Positions 1-11,743 of a stretch of DNA of 64,000 nucleotides are shown piece by piece. Source of the DNA: Euleptes europaea. Lineage: Eukaryota > Chordata > Lepidosauria > Squamata > Sphaerodactylidae. Positions within the stretch are counted from its first letter, which is position 1. The number at the start of each line of letters is the position of its first letter. Made by a program: the position numbers and the translations under genes. Where the stretch lies: positions 13,771,821-13,835,820 of the forward strand of contig NC_079312.1 in assembly GCF_029931775.1 (NCBI RefSeq), written 5' to 3'. Below the pieces are notes generated by a model, which was given only the letters and a program-made list of their open reading frames with translations, made no database searches and had not been told where the DNA came from.

Positions 1-90
1 ACAAAATTTAGGCTTGTATAATCGGTAGCAACACACTCACGCTTATTCCTGTTTGTTCTTTCAGCCCAGCTCTTCCTCTATCCTGCAGAG

Positions 91-314
91 GGTAGAATGG
101 TGTAGTGGTTAGACTGAGATCTAGGAGCCCCAAGTTTGAATCCCCGCTCTTCTGTGGAAGCCCACTGTGTGACCTTGTACCACTCACTCTCATCCTTACC
201 TACCTTACAGGGTTGTCGTAAGGGTAAGATAGAGAAGTGGAGAATGTTGGTGTAAGCTGAATTGTGTCCCTGCTCGGGAGAAAGGCAGGGTATAAATATC
301 TTAATAATAAAAGA
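91..314 (+). repeat. tRNA-derived SINE, diverged
   Basis: The head reads like a tRNA-derived SINE (gtgtagtggttag, then a B-box-like gtttgaatcccc). The body carries the squamate gtgaccttg and ctaccttacagggttgt blocks, and the tail ends in ggagaaaggcagggtataaat plus an A/T-rich run. It is old, judging by many mismatches to other copies in the window. From 315 to 652 I see no repeat or gene that I recognise. Confidence 0.5.
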
Positions 315-652
315 AAAACATTGCAGGTTGTTCCTGGTTTCATGTTAACAGAATGACAGACTCACGGTCTCCAGGCAGTTTATGTCCGAGTCGTGATTTG
401 AACGCAATTTTCCCAGATCTTAGTTGGGCGTTCTGGTCACTCCTCTGCACTGGCCTGTTTCATAATCTAGTCCAGGACAGAATTTTGCAGAGGAACAAAT
501 GAACCTATGGTAGAGGGACAAGATCCAAGAGCAATGTGTAATGCTGAAACAAGGAGACTGAAGGGACAACCTTCTGATGTGAGAATCGTTGCAGTGTGAT
601 GATTAGGTGAGGGTCTTCATTTGTGACCCGGTGGATTTGTGCTGTTTTCCAG

Positions 653-794
653 AGTAAAGATACCAGAAGAGAAATTACATCAAGTGGTGCAGGAAACCTC
701 TCAGGCATTGAGGATGCAGCTGGGTCTCCAGGTGATGGCTGTGGAAGAGGAGCCTCTTAGGAGACAGCGACAGCTAGCCATGTTGGAAGGGCAG
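653..794 (+). CDS. Gene A: linker exon upstream of KRAB
   Basis: This is a candidate 142-bp exon between a gctgttttccag acceptor and a gcag/gtgaga donor. It is open in one frame and ends in phase 0, which is what the KRAB exon at 2794 needs. The peptide (start VKIPEEKLHQ, end RQLAMLEGQ) is charged and Leu/Glu/Gln-rich, possibly a short coiled coil linking an upstream exon (perhaps SCAN, outside the window) to KRAB. I do not recognise it as a named domain. The case rests on splice sites and phase only. Between 795 and 1010 nothing is recognised. Confidence 0.45.
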
Positions 795-1010
795 GTGAGA
801 CTTCTGACTTCTCCAGAGGGATTTGTGAGCCACAAATGGGCTTGCTGGTTCCAACCGTGAAGTGAAATTCAGCCCCTGTCTTTGGCAGTGCCTCTCCCCT
901 GGTTCTGCGGTCTACAATCCTTCCCCTTGCTTGTTCACTGAACTCCTGATAATTTCATACAAACCCTATATTCTTCAGGAAGCCCTCTTCTTCTTTTGAT
1001 GGCCTCTCAC

Positions 1011-1690
1011 CAGCGTGGTATAGTGGTTTGGAGTGGTGGACTCTGATCTGGAGACCCAGGTTTGATTCTGTCAGAAATAGTAAGACTGATATATCAGTAT
1101 CTGATAGTGACAAGTTCTAGATCTGGGGCATCTAGATGGGAGATACCTGGAAAGTCCCTGACTGATGTCATTCAGTAAACCAGCCTGAACCAGTTTAGAC
1201 CGAGGCTGATGTAAGGTCAGGCAAAAGGTGCAGTGAGACAGCACTGACCTGAATGGTGGCTGGAAACAAGAATATCCCTGTAACTATGGTGTGGGAGAAT
1301 ATAGTGGATGGAGGATGTGTTGGAGATTGCTGTTAATCTAAACACTGTAAATAAATCAAGCAAGGATCTCTGGTGGTTTTTCCTGGAACTTCTGACTAAT
1401 CCGCTAGCTCCTGCGACAGATTCCCCACTCCTCCGCATGAGTGGCGGAGGCTAATCTGATGAACCGGGTTCGTTTCCCCACTGCTCCACATGAAGCCAGC
1501 TGAGTGGCCTTGGGCTAGTCACAGTTCTGTTAGAGCTCTGTCAGCCCCACCTACCTCACAGGGTGTCTGTGGTTGGGAGGGTAAGGGAAGGTGATTGTAA
1601 GCCAGTTTGATTCTCCCTTAAGTGGTGGAGAAAGTCAGCATACAAAAACCAACTCTTCTTCTCCTCCTCCTCCTCCTCCTTCTGCTCCCT
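1011..1690 (+). repeat. tRNA-derived SINE split by a solo LTR
   Basis: This is a copy of the abundant SINE whose consensus here runs gtggtgtagtgg, gatctggagaacc, gaagccagctgggtgacc, gtgattgtaagcc and a cttcttctt tail. The head lies at 1011-1068 and the rest at 1419-1690, separated by the solo LTR at 1069-1418. The tail expands into a (ctc)n run near 1660-1685. From 1690 to 2140 no gene is seen. Confidence 0.85.
1069..1418 (+). mobile_element. Solo LTR (350 bp) inside a SINE
   Basis: It starts TGTCAGAAATAG and ends CTCCTGCGACA. It is flanked by the 5-bp duplication GATTC (1064-1068 and 1419-1423), which also restores the interrupted SINE sequence. An AATAAA-like signal lies in its second half. 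It is a fossil LTR-retroelement remnant with no internal region. The family is not recognised; orientation is taken from the polyadenylation signal. Confidence 0.85.
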
Positions 1691-2140
1691 CTCTTCCAGC
1701 CCCTTTCCTTCACTTCTGTCAAGCCAGAGGGTTGGATCCAGTCTGAGCTGGCAATTTCCACCAGTTTCCCCTTCCAGTTGTAACCTCTGCCCTGGGTCAT
1801 TCCTCACAGTCCTCTGTCCCTCAAGAGCAGCATTTTTGGTTATTGGGTTTTCCTTCTGTGTGGCCAGGATATCACACTACAGGAGCAGGTAGAGGGCTGC
1901 AGCAAGCATGCTGATGACAGTGAAATGTAGGTCCACATGTTAGCAGTTGGACCCCTCCACCCATTAAGGGCTTCTTGGAGGCAAGGGGATCTCTAAGAAA
2001 GCATCAGAGCAGGGCACTGCTCCCCAAAATGGATTCCCCTCAGAGATTGAGAACCATTTTGTTTAAAGCCTGGGCAGGAAGGGATTAGCAACCTATAGGT
2101 GTGCCTGGCTTAACAATGGGACCAGCTAAATCCCATTGTA

Positions 2141-2332
2141 AGGGTTGCCAGGTCTCCCTTTGCCACCAGCGGGAGGTTTTTGGGGTGGAGCCTGAGGAGG
2201 GTGGGATTTGGGGAGGGGAGGGACTTCAATGCCATAGAGTCCAATGGCCAAAGCAGCCATTTTCTCCAGGGGAACTGGAGATCAATTGTAATAGCAGGAG
2301 ATCGCCAGCTAGTACCTGGAAGTTGGCAACCC
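2141..2332 (+). mobile_element. MITE with AGGGTTGCCA terminal repeats
   Basis: The ends are agggttgcca and its inverse complement tggcaaccc. The interior has blocks shared by every copy in this window: gggaggtttttggggtggagcc, gacttcaatgccatagagtcc, agcagccattttctcc, gatctccagc. It is a non-autonomous DNA transposon; the superfamily was not determined. Confidence 0.8.
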
Positions 2333-2351
2333 ACAAAAATCACAAATCTCA

Positions 2352-2530
2352 AAATCACACAAGGTTGGAAGAGACCACAAGGGCCATCGAGTCCAACCCC
2401 CTGCCATGCAGGATCCCACAATCAAAGTGCTCCCGACAGATGGCCATCCAACCTCTGCTTAAAGACCTCCAAAGACGGGGACTCCACCCCCCCGAGGCAC
2501 CACCCCCCCGACTCCACCACCCTACCCATT
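2352..2530 (-). repeat. CR1 LINE 3' end
   Basis: The minus strand reads as a CR1 tail. The plus strand shows ggttggaagagaccacaag, ccatcgagtccaaccccctgc and gccatccaacctctgcttaaaga, matching the other CR1 tails at 24991 and 37330. It is 5'-truncated. Confidence 0.75.
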
Positions 2531-2703
2531 GTGTCACCTTAAGGTGATTTAATCAGTGCTCCAAGCAGACTATTACCCAAAATGGTAGCCTTTGCCCACT
2601 TCCACTTTAGGGATACCTTTCCAAGTCTGGATGAAGAAATGTAATTTTCATTGCAGTTGGTTTCAAGTTTTCCAGTGCTTTATAACTGTGCGTGTGAATA
2701 TAA

Positions 2704-2997
<294 letters not shown>

Positions 2998-3236
2998 TAA
3001 TGGCACGATGTAACTGGCCATAGAGGAAACATCCTTCCTTTCCACTGTCTAGCTGTGTCAGTGCATTGGAGTGAATTTCTCTGATGCATTTGGAAGTTAT
3101 ATAGCCCTCCTCTCTCTGATCCTCTATTGATGGAGATGGCTTTGTTTCAAAGAAGTAAATTTTGTCCTAGATAGATGAGTTTTTGGACAGTGGGTCCATC
3201 GGTGCCATTTAGCCAAGTTATCTGCATGGGAATTTC

Positions 3237-3330
3237 ATGTTCAGAGGCTGACCATGCTTAGTTTCCCTGATCTGACCAGATCGAGCTACCCTGGGCTGTC
3301 CAGGTCAGGGGGATAAATATGCAGCTACTG
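3237..3330 (-). repeat. 5S-rRNA-derived SINE fragment
   Basis: The reverse complement contains agcccagggtagctcgatctggtcagatca and aaactaagcatggtcagcc, the internal promoter region of 5S rRNA as used by squamate 5S SINEs. Only the head is kept. From 2924 to 3236 nothing is recognised. Confidence 0.6.
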
Positions 3331-3341
3331 ATAAGATAGGA

Positions 3342-3622
3342 GCCCCGTGGCGCAGGGTGGTAAACTGCAGTACTGCAGTCAAAGCTTTGCTCGCAACCCG
3401 AGTTCAATCCCAACGAAGTCAGTTTCAGGTAGTTGGCTCAAGGTTGGCTCAGCCTTCCATCCTTCTGAGGTCAATAAAATGAGTTCCCAGCTTGCTGGGG
3501 GTAAAGTGTAGGCGACTGGGGAAGGCAATGGCAAAACCACCCCGTAAACAGTCTGCCTAGTAAATGTTATGATGTCAGCAATGACCCCATGCTTGCACAG
3601 GAGACTACCTTTACCTTTTTAC
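3342..3622 (+). repeat. Sauria-type SINE
   Basis: It begins ggagccccgtggcgcag and carries the A/B-box head. It continues with gtttcaggtagttggctcaagg, cagccttccatccttctgagg and agcttgctgggggtaaagtg, and ends gggactacctttacc-like. This is the Sauria SINE, whose tail is shared with BovB-type LINEs. It is the best single marker that the host is a squamate. Confidence 0.85.
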
Positions 3623-3880
3623 AGATAAGATAAAGTGAAAAGCAGCCTGTGTCATGCTCTGTCTTCCCCCTTTATAATGGGCTTGTGATATCACAGTGTT
3701 GTGGTGACCAAGGCCCAGTGGGCGCAGAATCTGTTTTGCTTGTGAAAAGCCCCAGCTTATTCTTCGGCATTACAAATTATGTGATCTCAACTAGCCAAGA
3801 TCTCTATTTTTTTTTTTAAGTGAATACGTTTTTAAATCCTGGCATTCCTCCAGGGAACTCCAGGTGCCATCCATTTCTCT

Positions 3881-4046
3881 TCTGTCTTCCATTTTTACCC
3901 TCACAACAACCTTGTGAGGTAGGTTGGTCTGACAGAGTGATCGGCCCAAGGTCACCAAGCAAGCTTCTAATGGCACAGTGGGGGAATTCAAGCTCGGGTC
4001 TCCCAGATCCAACACTTTAACCACTACTGAGCTACCACCAGCCAGT
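3881..4046 (-). repeat. tRNA/CORE-type SINE
   Basis: The plus strand shows accctcacaacaaccttgtgagg, ggcccaaggtcaccaagcaagc, a reversed B box (attcaagctcgggtctcccag) and ttaaccactactgagct. The minus strand is therefore a tRNA-headed SINE. From 4050 to 4570 no feature is recognised. Confidence 0.6.
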
Positions 4047-4570
4047 ACTCTCTGTCACTCCTACACTGTTTCAGGGGATCCCCTGCCTTGTGGAGCCTGC
4101 AGGCACTTCCAGGTTTTTAACCAACCATAGTGGGCCCCACCACAGAATGACTGTAGTGGGCTGGTGGGCAGGTGAGTCACAAAATGGATGCCATGGGGGC
4201 AAGGGAGGGTTGGCCCTTTGCTTCAGGGAAGAGATGTTGTTGGGGTTACATTTCCCAAGAAAGGGGAGGATTTCCTCCCTGCACAGCCTCAGGGAGAGGT
4301 TGCCAAGGCCAGGGAGGTAAGAAAGTCCGGCTCTGTGGTCAAACTGAGGACCTCTGGCTGTGAGATAGCTGGTTGAGAGGAGGCCTGCACTTTTCTGGCC
4401 AGTCAACTGGTAGAGAGTGACCTGAAGCCCCCTGTTTGTTTACTTTTCCTTTCCAGACCTTTTAGATTTTATCCCCTAGGGTTAAGAAGGAAGTAAAAAA
4501 CATGGATCTGTAGGATTCACCACTTTTATTTAATGCCTCTCTGGAAGTTAGGCTTAAAAAACACACAACT

Positions 4571-4735
4571 GTGATCCAATCTGCTTAGAGACCAACAAGG
4601 TTTTACAGGGTATAAGCTTTTGAGAGTTAAAGCTCCCTTGGTCCTATCTGATGAAGGGAGCTTTAACCTTCAAAAAATTTTTCCCTATAAAACCTTTTTT
4701 GTCTCTAAGGTGCTACTGGACTGCCACTGGAGTCA
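4571..4735 (+). repeat. Penelope-type repeat (family PLE-B), old copy
   Basis: It holds the hallmarks of the family seen at 25441-27108: agagaccaacaaggtttta, agggtataagctttt, ctgatgaagggagc and taaggtgctactggact. It has an inverted pair (agctccctt / aagggagct) around a CTGATGA motif. From 4736 to 5144 nothing is recognised. Confidence 0.5.
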
Positions 4736-5144
4736 GAGACTAATACTAAAATGGCTGCTGCAGGATACGGAGTCAAATGCAAGACCTCCCTCCCCAGTTT
4801 GTGGCTACGGGAAACCCTTCCATTTGCATGAGGGGAGCCAGTGACAAGACCTGCCTTTCAATGGCTTCACCCACTTTCTGAAATGCTTGCTGGCTGCCAT
4901 GAGAAGTATTGGTGTGTGCCTTGAAAACCCTCTGGGGTTGCCAGTCAGCCAGCTGCAATTTGACAGGACTTTCCACCAAACAGGAAGGAACTTTCTGGAT
5001 TCCTTGGGAGCTAGAGGCAGATAAATTTTGCTGTCCCCTTTCAGGTGAATATCTTTTTTCCACACTTTTATCAGTTTGTCTGAAGCACTCCTAGCTTCAG
5101 TCCAACATTATTAGCAAGATCGTTGGTTTCCTGAGGTGTCTATT

Positions 5145-5522
5145 TCATAGAGATGCCACCCCTATGGTGCGGTGATCAACTGGACCCCCCTGGAAATGGC
5201 TTCCGTCCATTTGGGCAAATTGGACGGGGGCGGGTAAAGCCTCAGAGTCGGCTCTGAGTGCAGCAAAAGTGGCTTCGCTTATGAGAGTGCGACAGCAACC
5301 GGAGTCAATTAGTGCTTTGACGGGGAGTTGTGGACCACCGTTAAGGTGTTGTAAAACTGCATCCACGTAGACGGTGGAGTCCACTTCTTTGATTTTGGTA
5401 GGAGCATTCGGTTTGATAGGAAGATCCTGAGAGGTCTGTGGAGACGCTCCATTCACCACAGACCGGAGCCGTTTTTTGACAAGTCGAGGGGAGATTCCAG
5501 GTTTAAGGCTGGAGAAATCCAA
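5145..5522 (-). mobile_element. T1 protease region
   Basis: The minus-strand peptide has the retropepsin-like ALIDSGCCRTL motif and a QMDGS block shared with the protease regions of T2 (38339-38746) and T3. It overlaps the end of gag, as usual for this family. It is a fossil part. Confidence 0.75.
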
Positions 5523-7573
5523 GGATTTTCCTCATCCGAAGAGGGAAAGCTGTCCCCCAATGGGGCACTTGTAATCCGAGACCCGGCGGGGTCGTTGGTA
5601 GTAGGCAGGGAGGCTGGGTCCCCGGCATGGAGTGCAGAGGGTGTGGGTCTTCCCGGAGCTGCGCTGCGGGTGGCCGCGGTGCCTCTGCGTGGTGGACGAC
5701 CTCGGGCGCGGGTTGTCGTGCTGGGACGAAATAATTCCTGGCGGCGCGGGCAAACGGCTGCAAAGTGGCCCATTTCTCCGCAAGTAAGACAGGCACCCCT
5801 CTGAAATCGGGCTTCACGTTCCTGGGGGGGACGTGGGGGATTTCGTGGGACGAGCAGTGGTGCCTTGGGTTGAGGCTTTTGGGTGCCTTTTTCCTTGTGC
5901 TTTTGACGAACGAGAGAAATAAAGCGTCGGCGGCTTTCCACTTCCTCGGCTAATAGGATCCAGTCTTCGAGGGTATCGGGATCGCCCCGCATGTAAGACC
6001 AGTTCAGAATGTCAGGATGCAAGGCTTCCCTGAAATGATGGATCAGGGTGGTTTCGGGCCAACCTACAATTTTACTTGCCAGTCGTTGAAATTCATCGGC
6101 AAATTCTCGAACTGTAGCAGAGCCTTGTTTTAATTGTAAGAGTTCCGTTTTGGCTCTTTCCCCCAGGAAGGGGTCCTCAAACCTCCTTCTCAGGGCAGTC
6201 ATGAAGTTGTTGAGGGAACGAATAGCACGAGAGCGGGTGTCAAACTGGAGGACCATCCAGTCAGCCGCTTTACCTGTCAGAAGGGAAGCTACGTAACGCA
6301 CCCAGCTATCTTCCGTGGGGAAAAGTTGTCCTTGTTCTCGCATATAACTGTCCACTTGATGCAAGAAACAAGGCAAAGTCTCGAGAGATCCGTCATACGT
6401 AGTCCTCAATTTGAGTTGCTTCCAAGGGCCGGGCGCAGGTTGGCCCGGTTGCACGGGTGGTCCGGGCGGAGGAACAACAGGAGCTCCAGGAGGCAAGGGT
6501 GGAGCAGGCACATTAGCGGGTGGTTGCACGGGTGGTCCGGGCGGAGGAATAACAGGAGCTCCAGGAGGCAAGGGTGGAGCAGGCACATTAGCGGGTGGCT
6601 GTACGGGTACCCCCTGACCCGGTATCGGAACGGGCTGTCTCTGAGCTATCAGGGTTTGTTGTAATTGCCTGTTCTCCTGAAGCATACGTTCCATTAGTTC
6701 CTGGAGTTGATCAACACGGTCGGAGAGCTCCCGATTCTGGGCTCGTAAGAGATGAACCTCCTCACTTGGGCCACCAGTAAGATGAGGTTTACTGGTCCGG
6801 AAGCTTGTGGCCCATTGAGAGCTATCCCCATATAGATCCTCGTCTTCAGACTCTCCTGAGTCTCGACGTCGGTCAGCCAAACGGCGTGCGCGTTGGGTCG
6901 CGCGCGACGGGACAAACGCCGGGGAAAAAGACAGACCTGATAGCCCTTGTACATTGTCCTTGGGGCGCGTGTCCACGTTCGCTCGATCCCTAATCCTTGC
7001 TGCAGCCGCCCTGGCTGCTTCCGCAGCTTCTCTCTCTCTTGCGACCTTAGCCACTTCGGCGGCTTGCTGATCCGCAAGAACTTTGGCGTTCTCAAGTCTT
7101 AGGGCAGTCTCTGCCGTAATGCGCGGTAAAAGTTCTGTCTCCAGGAGTGAGAGTATGGGGTCGGGTTCCCCGCCCAGCAGAGGTTGTACTCGAACCGCCA
7201 GTGCGGGTGCCTCGGCTCCAAAAGTCGAGGTCAAAACTTGAGCCAAGGTGGCTACCGGGGTGTCCTTTGTACATTCCACAAGGAGAAGAGCGGTGCTAAT
7301 AGCGACTCGCTTGGCCTCAGCCTGACAGCTGGCTGCATCCGGGATCAGGGAAAAACCCTCCGGCGGGGCTCCCGCCATGGTAGAAAGAGTTTCTCGAGAA
7401 ATAAGATTATCCAAAAGTCCAGTTAATATTTGTAAATCCTCAGTTGCCAACCGGGCATCGTCCAGTAATTGATCCAAGTCTTGAAGATCTAAGCGAGTAT
7501 CAGTATCCTCCGACGTTAACATCCAGAGAGTTCCTGTAAGAGATTGCCACTGTTCCTGTACCAGTCCCCTCAA
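5453..7573 (-). mobile_element. T1 gag
   Basis: This is a long open frame of about 706 codons on the minus strand. It has a coiled-coil-like N-terminal part, a proline-rich spacer made of two near-identical tandem units (about 6440-6600), the Ty3/Gypsy capsid block (LTGKAADWMV, FEDPFLGERAK) and a CX2CX4HX4C zinc knuckle (CLTCGEMGHFAAVC). It packages element RNA in the family. It is a fossil part. Confidence 0.82.
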
Positions 7574-7759
7574 GCGGCAAACCTCTCGGGTCGTCCGGAA
7601 AAGTTCAGCGATTAAGTCTTGTAACAGAGTAGGATCCTCAGAGAAGGGCTCCAGGGTAGTAGATCACCTGGAGAGCTGCACAGCTCCCATCCAAGTGGCA
7701 GGCGAACCCCCCTGGGCTCCAGCCTGGCTAGTAGAATGGTGAAGAGATAGCTGTCATAA

Positions 7760-8046
7760 TGTCAGCCCTTGGCCCACAGAACCAGAAATCACCACAAAGT
7801 CATATAGAGTCCAAACAGATGGCTTTTACTGGTCAAATAGGCATACAGTGCAAACGAATAAAATGACAGCTATGAGAGACTCACTAGCTGGGAGATAATA
7901 TAAGGCAGAAAAGGCGGGAGATTACAAGCATAGGCTGAATACAGTTTCCCAGGAGCTGAGTTCCCAGGCCTAGGTATGCGACCTTGGGGGCCAGACAATA
8001 CAGCGCAGAGACAGAGGCAATAACGAAACCGAGATAGCAGCCTGAC
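7760..8046 (-). mobile_element. T1 LTR, minus orientation
   Basis: It is the exact inverse of the plus-strand LTR at 11394-11681 as far as read, apart from its last terminal base. The sequence after it on the plus strand is element pol sequence, not host DNA. Confidence 0.88.
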
Positions 8047-11000
8047 TTCACTATAGCCCCTATCCGATTTGAAGTGGTCTTGGGAATTAACTGGATTAAA
8101 GGACATAGTCCCAGTATTGATTAGGAAACAAACACTATCTCCTTCGCTAGTCCCACCTGCGACCAGCATCGGCAGAACTTTGCTCTGCTATATCCGCCCG
8201 TTCCAGCATTAACCTCTACTGCCCCAGCGCCACCAGTTCTACCTGCTGTATACCGGGACTTTGAAGATGTCTTCGACCTTAGGGAATGTGATGCCTTACC
8301 CCCCCACCGGGCCTCAGACTGTGCGATTGAAGTGGTAAAGGACTGCACATTAACCAAGAGTAAGATTTACCCTATGAGCGCTTCCGAGCGCACTGTCCTC
8401 CGGGACTTTTTGGACAAAAACTTCGCCAGAGGGTTCATTCGCCCTTCGAATGCCCCAAACTCGGCCCCCGCGTTTTTCGTCCGGAAAAAAGAGGGCGACC
8501 TTCGCCTGTGCATTGACTTCAGAAAGCTCAATGCGGTTACCCAGACCAACGCCTATCCTATCCCATTAATATCGGATATTTTGGGACAATTACAGGAAGG
8601 CCGTGTGTTCTCTAAATTAGACTTGGTGGAAGCTTACTACCGAGTCCGTATCCGCGAAGGGGATGAGCACCTCACTGCCTTCTCTAGCTGTTTCGGAATG
8701 TATGAATTCCTAGTAATGCCGTTCGGATTAAAAGGGGCCCCGGGGGTCTTCATGCAACTCATCAATGAAATCCTACATGACCTTCTATATCGTGGGGTGG
8801 TGGTCTATTTAGATGACATTCTCATTTATTCGAAAACTATGAACGAGCATGTGGCTCTGGTCCGGGAAGTTCTGCAACGCCTGCGTGACCATCAACTTTT
8901 CGCAAAACTAGCTAAGTGCGAATTTCATCAAAGCAAACTCACGTTTTTGGGATACATCATCTCCCACCAAGGTCTTCGCATGGACCCCGCCAAAGTCCAA
9001 GCCGTCCTCGATTGGACTCCCCCCACCAACCGTAAGCAAGTACAACAATTTCTGGGATTTGCAAACTTCTATCGGGGATTCATCCCTAACTTCGCCCAGG
9101 TGGCTCTACCCATTACGGACCTACTGAAAACTAAGGGAAAAGTAAGCTCGGCTGCCTTGCCCTCCGCAAAAATCCTATGGACTGAGCAATGCCAAGCCGC
9201 TTTTCTGGCCCTCAAACGCCTCTTCACTTCGGAGCCGGTGCTACGGCACCCAGACCCGAATCAAATGTTCATTGTGCAAGTCGATGCTTCTGATGTAGCC
9301 ATGGGAGGGGCTCTCCTCCAGCAAGGACCGGATGGTCTTCTTCACCCTTGCGCTTACTTTTCAAAAAAAATTGCGCATGCTCAATTAAACTGGCCCATCT
9401 GGGAGAAAGAGGCCTCCGCAGTTCATCATGCACTAACTCTATGGCGACAATTCTTGGAAGGGTCTAAAGTCCCCTTTGAGGTTTGGACCGATCACAAAAA
9501 TCTAGCTGCCCTCACGGGGTCCCATAAGCTATCGGCGAAACAACAACGGTGGGCGGAGTTCTTTGCTCAGTTCCGTTTCACCCTGAAGCACGTCCCTGGG
9601 AAGCAGAACGTTCTCGCGGATGCCCTCTCCCGTTTACCACAATATCCGGTAAAACTCGAGAGACCCACCAACTCTCTGTTCACCCCTATGCAACGTGGGA
9701 CCCTACCTATGCTGGCTGTGCAAACTCGATCCCAGCATCAGCACGCCTCACCCAACCTACAAGCTCCGCCAGCCCAACCGGCTGCCCAGCCGCCACCGCA
9801 ACAGACCGGCGTTCCCGCCCTTCCTACCCCTCCGGCCGCCCAGCCGCCTGCAGTCTGCGCGCCGCCGCACGTAAGCACTAGCCCCATAACTGTTTCTAAG
9901 ATCTCCATGGCCGACGGGGGGGCCCCCTCCAAACTCCCCATCTCCGAGTCCTTTTTAAATGTCCTTCGGGACCAGTGCCTTTTAGAACGCTCCGCTCATA
10001 CCCTACCCCCTGGTGTTTTGGAACAGGGAGGGTCCTGGTACAAGGACTCGAAATTGTATGTACCCAAAGCTCTCCGGAAGGACGTTTTACATTTAGCTCA
10101 TGGAGCCAAAACAGCTGGGCACTTTGGGTTTCTGAAAACCCTTCACTTATTGCGCAGACAGTTCTGGTGGGGGGGAATGCGTTCCGACATTGACTCCTTC
10201 ATCCGCAGCTGTCCCGTTTGTGCCGCTGCGAAACGATCGCAGAGCAAACCCCCGGGACTGCTACAACCGCTTGAAACGCCCAGCAAACCTTGGGAAGTGA
10301 TTGCTATGGACTTTATGACTGATCTCCCTCTCAGTGGGGGTAAAACTGTGTTGTGGGTTGTTACTGATTTGTTTTCTAAACAAATACATTTGATTCCATG
10401 CGCAGGGATCCCCTCTGCTCAGAAACTGGCCCGCCTCTTCGTGACGCATATCTTTCGTTTACATTCGTTTCCGCGTAAGATAATTTGTGACCGCGGAAGT
10501 GGTTTCGTTTCTAAGTTTTGGAAAGCTTTCCTCAAGTTGGTGGGAGTAGAACAAGGGTTGTCTAGTGCATACCATCCTCAAACTGATGGTCAAACTGAAC
10601 GTGTCAATGCTGTACTTGAATGTTATTTACGCTGTTATGTTAACTACCACCAGGATGACTGGGTGGAACTGTTACCTTTAGCAGAATATGCCTACAATAA
10701 TGCCATGCATCAATCCACAGGTTTTAGCCCATTTTTTGCTGTATATGGACAAGATTTCAGTCCTATTGCTCCTGCAGATGATGTAGAGGGGGAGGGGAAC
10801 CCCGACATTGCCTCCTGGGCACACACCCTCCGTACCACTTGGCCCTGGCTCGTTAGCAACCTCGACCGAGCCAAGCGTAAATACAAAGCGCAAGCTGACA
10901 AACATCGCTCCCCCGGGGGTGATCTGCAAGTGGGTGCTTTGGTTTACCTTTCCACCAAAAATCTCCGTTCCACCCGTCCGTGCCATAAGCTCAGTGCTAA

Positions 11001-11382
11001 ATTCATTGGCCCTTTCCCCATCACCCGGGTCATAAACCCTGTCACGGTGGAACTGGCTCTCCCCAAGTCCTTGAGGCGTGTGCATCCTGTTTTCCACATT
11101 AGCCTCCTCAAACCCCATGTTGCTTCTCCACAGTGGCATCCGGATCCGCCTCCTGCGCAACCCATCATGGTGGGGGGGGAGGAACACTTCGAAGTCTCCA
11201 AGATCCTTGACTCCCGTGTTCACCATGGCAACCTGCAGTATTTAGTCCGTTGGAAACATTTCCCCCCTGCCTATGACGAATGGGTGCGCGCACGGGATGT
11301 CTCCGCCCCCGACCTCGTCAACGCCTTTCACATTGCTTACCCGGATAGGCCGGCCCCCTTGCGAACTGGGAGGGGGCCTTGA
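8047..11382 (+). mobile_element. T1 pol: RT, RNase H, integrase, chromodomain
   Basis: A 1016-codon open frame starts near 8332 in this region. In order it shows RT motifs (LDLVEAYYR, YLDDILIYS), RNase H (VQVDASDVAMGG, WTDHKNL), an HHCC zinc region (HFGFLKTLH, SCPVCAAAK), an integrase core (MDFMTDLP, YHPQTDGQTERVN) and a C-terminal chromodomain (ILDSRVHHG, LVRWKHFP). The chromodomain places it among chromoviruses such as Sushi-like elements. It is a fossil part of T1. Confidence 0.88.
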
Positions 11383-11393
11383 GGGGAGCAGAA

Positions 11394-11681
11394 TGTCAGG
11401 CTGCTATCTCGGTTTCGTTATTGCCTCTGTCTCTGCGCTGTATTGTCTGGCCCCCAAGGTCGCATACCTAGGCCTGGGAACTCAGCTCCTGGGAAACTGT
11501 ATTCAGCCTATGCTTGTAATCTCCCGCCTTTTCTGCCTTATATTATCTCCCAGCTAGTGAGTCTCTCATAGCTGTCATTTTATTCGTTTGCACTGTATGC
11601 CTATTTGACCAGTAAAAGCCATCTGTTTGGACTCTATATGACTTTGTGGTGATTTCTGGTTCTGTGGGCCAAGGGCTGACA
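11394..11681 (+). mobile_element. T1 LTR, plus orientation
   Basis: It is 288 bp, TGTCAGGCTGC to AGGGCTGACA, preceded by a purine-rich tract (gaggggagcagaa). It lies only about 60 bp upstream of the acceptor of the gene A finger exon. Confidence 0.9.
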
Positions 11682-11743
11682 GATTCGTGGGTCTTCTGTG
11701 GGGCCCAAGACTCATCACTGTGTTTTTCTCTTTATTTCCGCAG

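Larger units (their letters stand above)
5145..11681. mobile_element. Ty3/Gypsy chromovirus T1, parts in opposite orientation
   Basis: This is a fossil LTR retroelement of the Ty3/Gypsy chromovirus type lying in the last intron of gene A. Its parts are protease and gag on the minus strand (5145-7573), a minus-strand LTR (7760-8046), RT/RNase H/integrase/chromodomain on the plus strand (8047-11382) and a plus-strand LTR (11394-11681). The two LTRs appear identical over their shared length, so the copy is young. It is broken by one large rearrangement that leaves the LTR-gag-protease half inverted relative to the pol-LTR half. No 5-bp target duplication is visible at its outer ends. Confidence 0.85.

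Noticed and set aside
2101-2547. Open frames of 100-150 codons on both strands
   Set aside because: They lie across a MITE and a CR1 tail and carry no domain.
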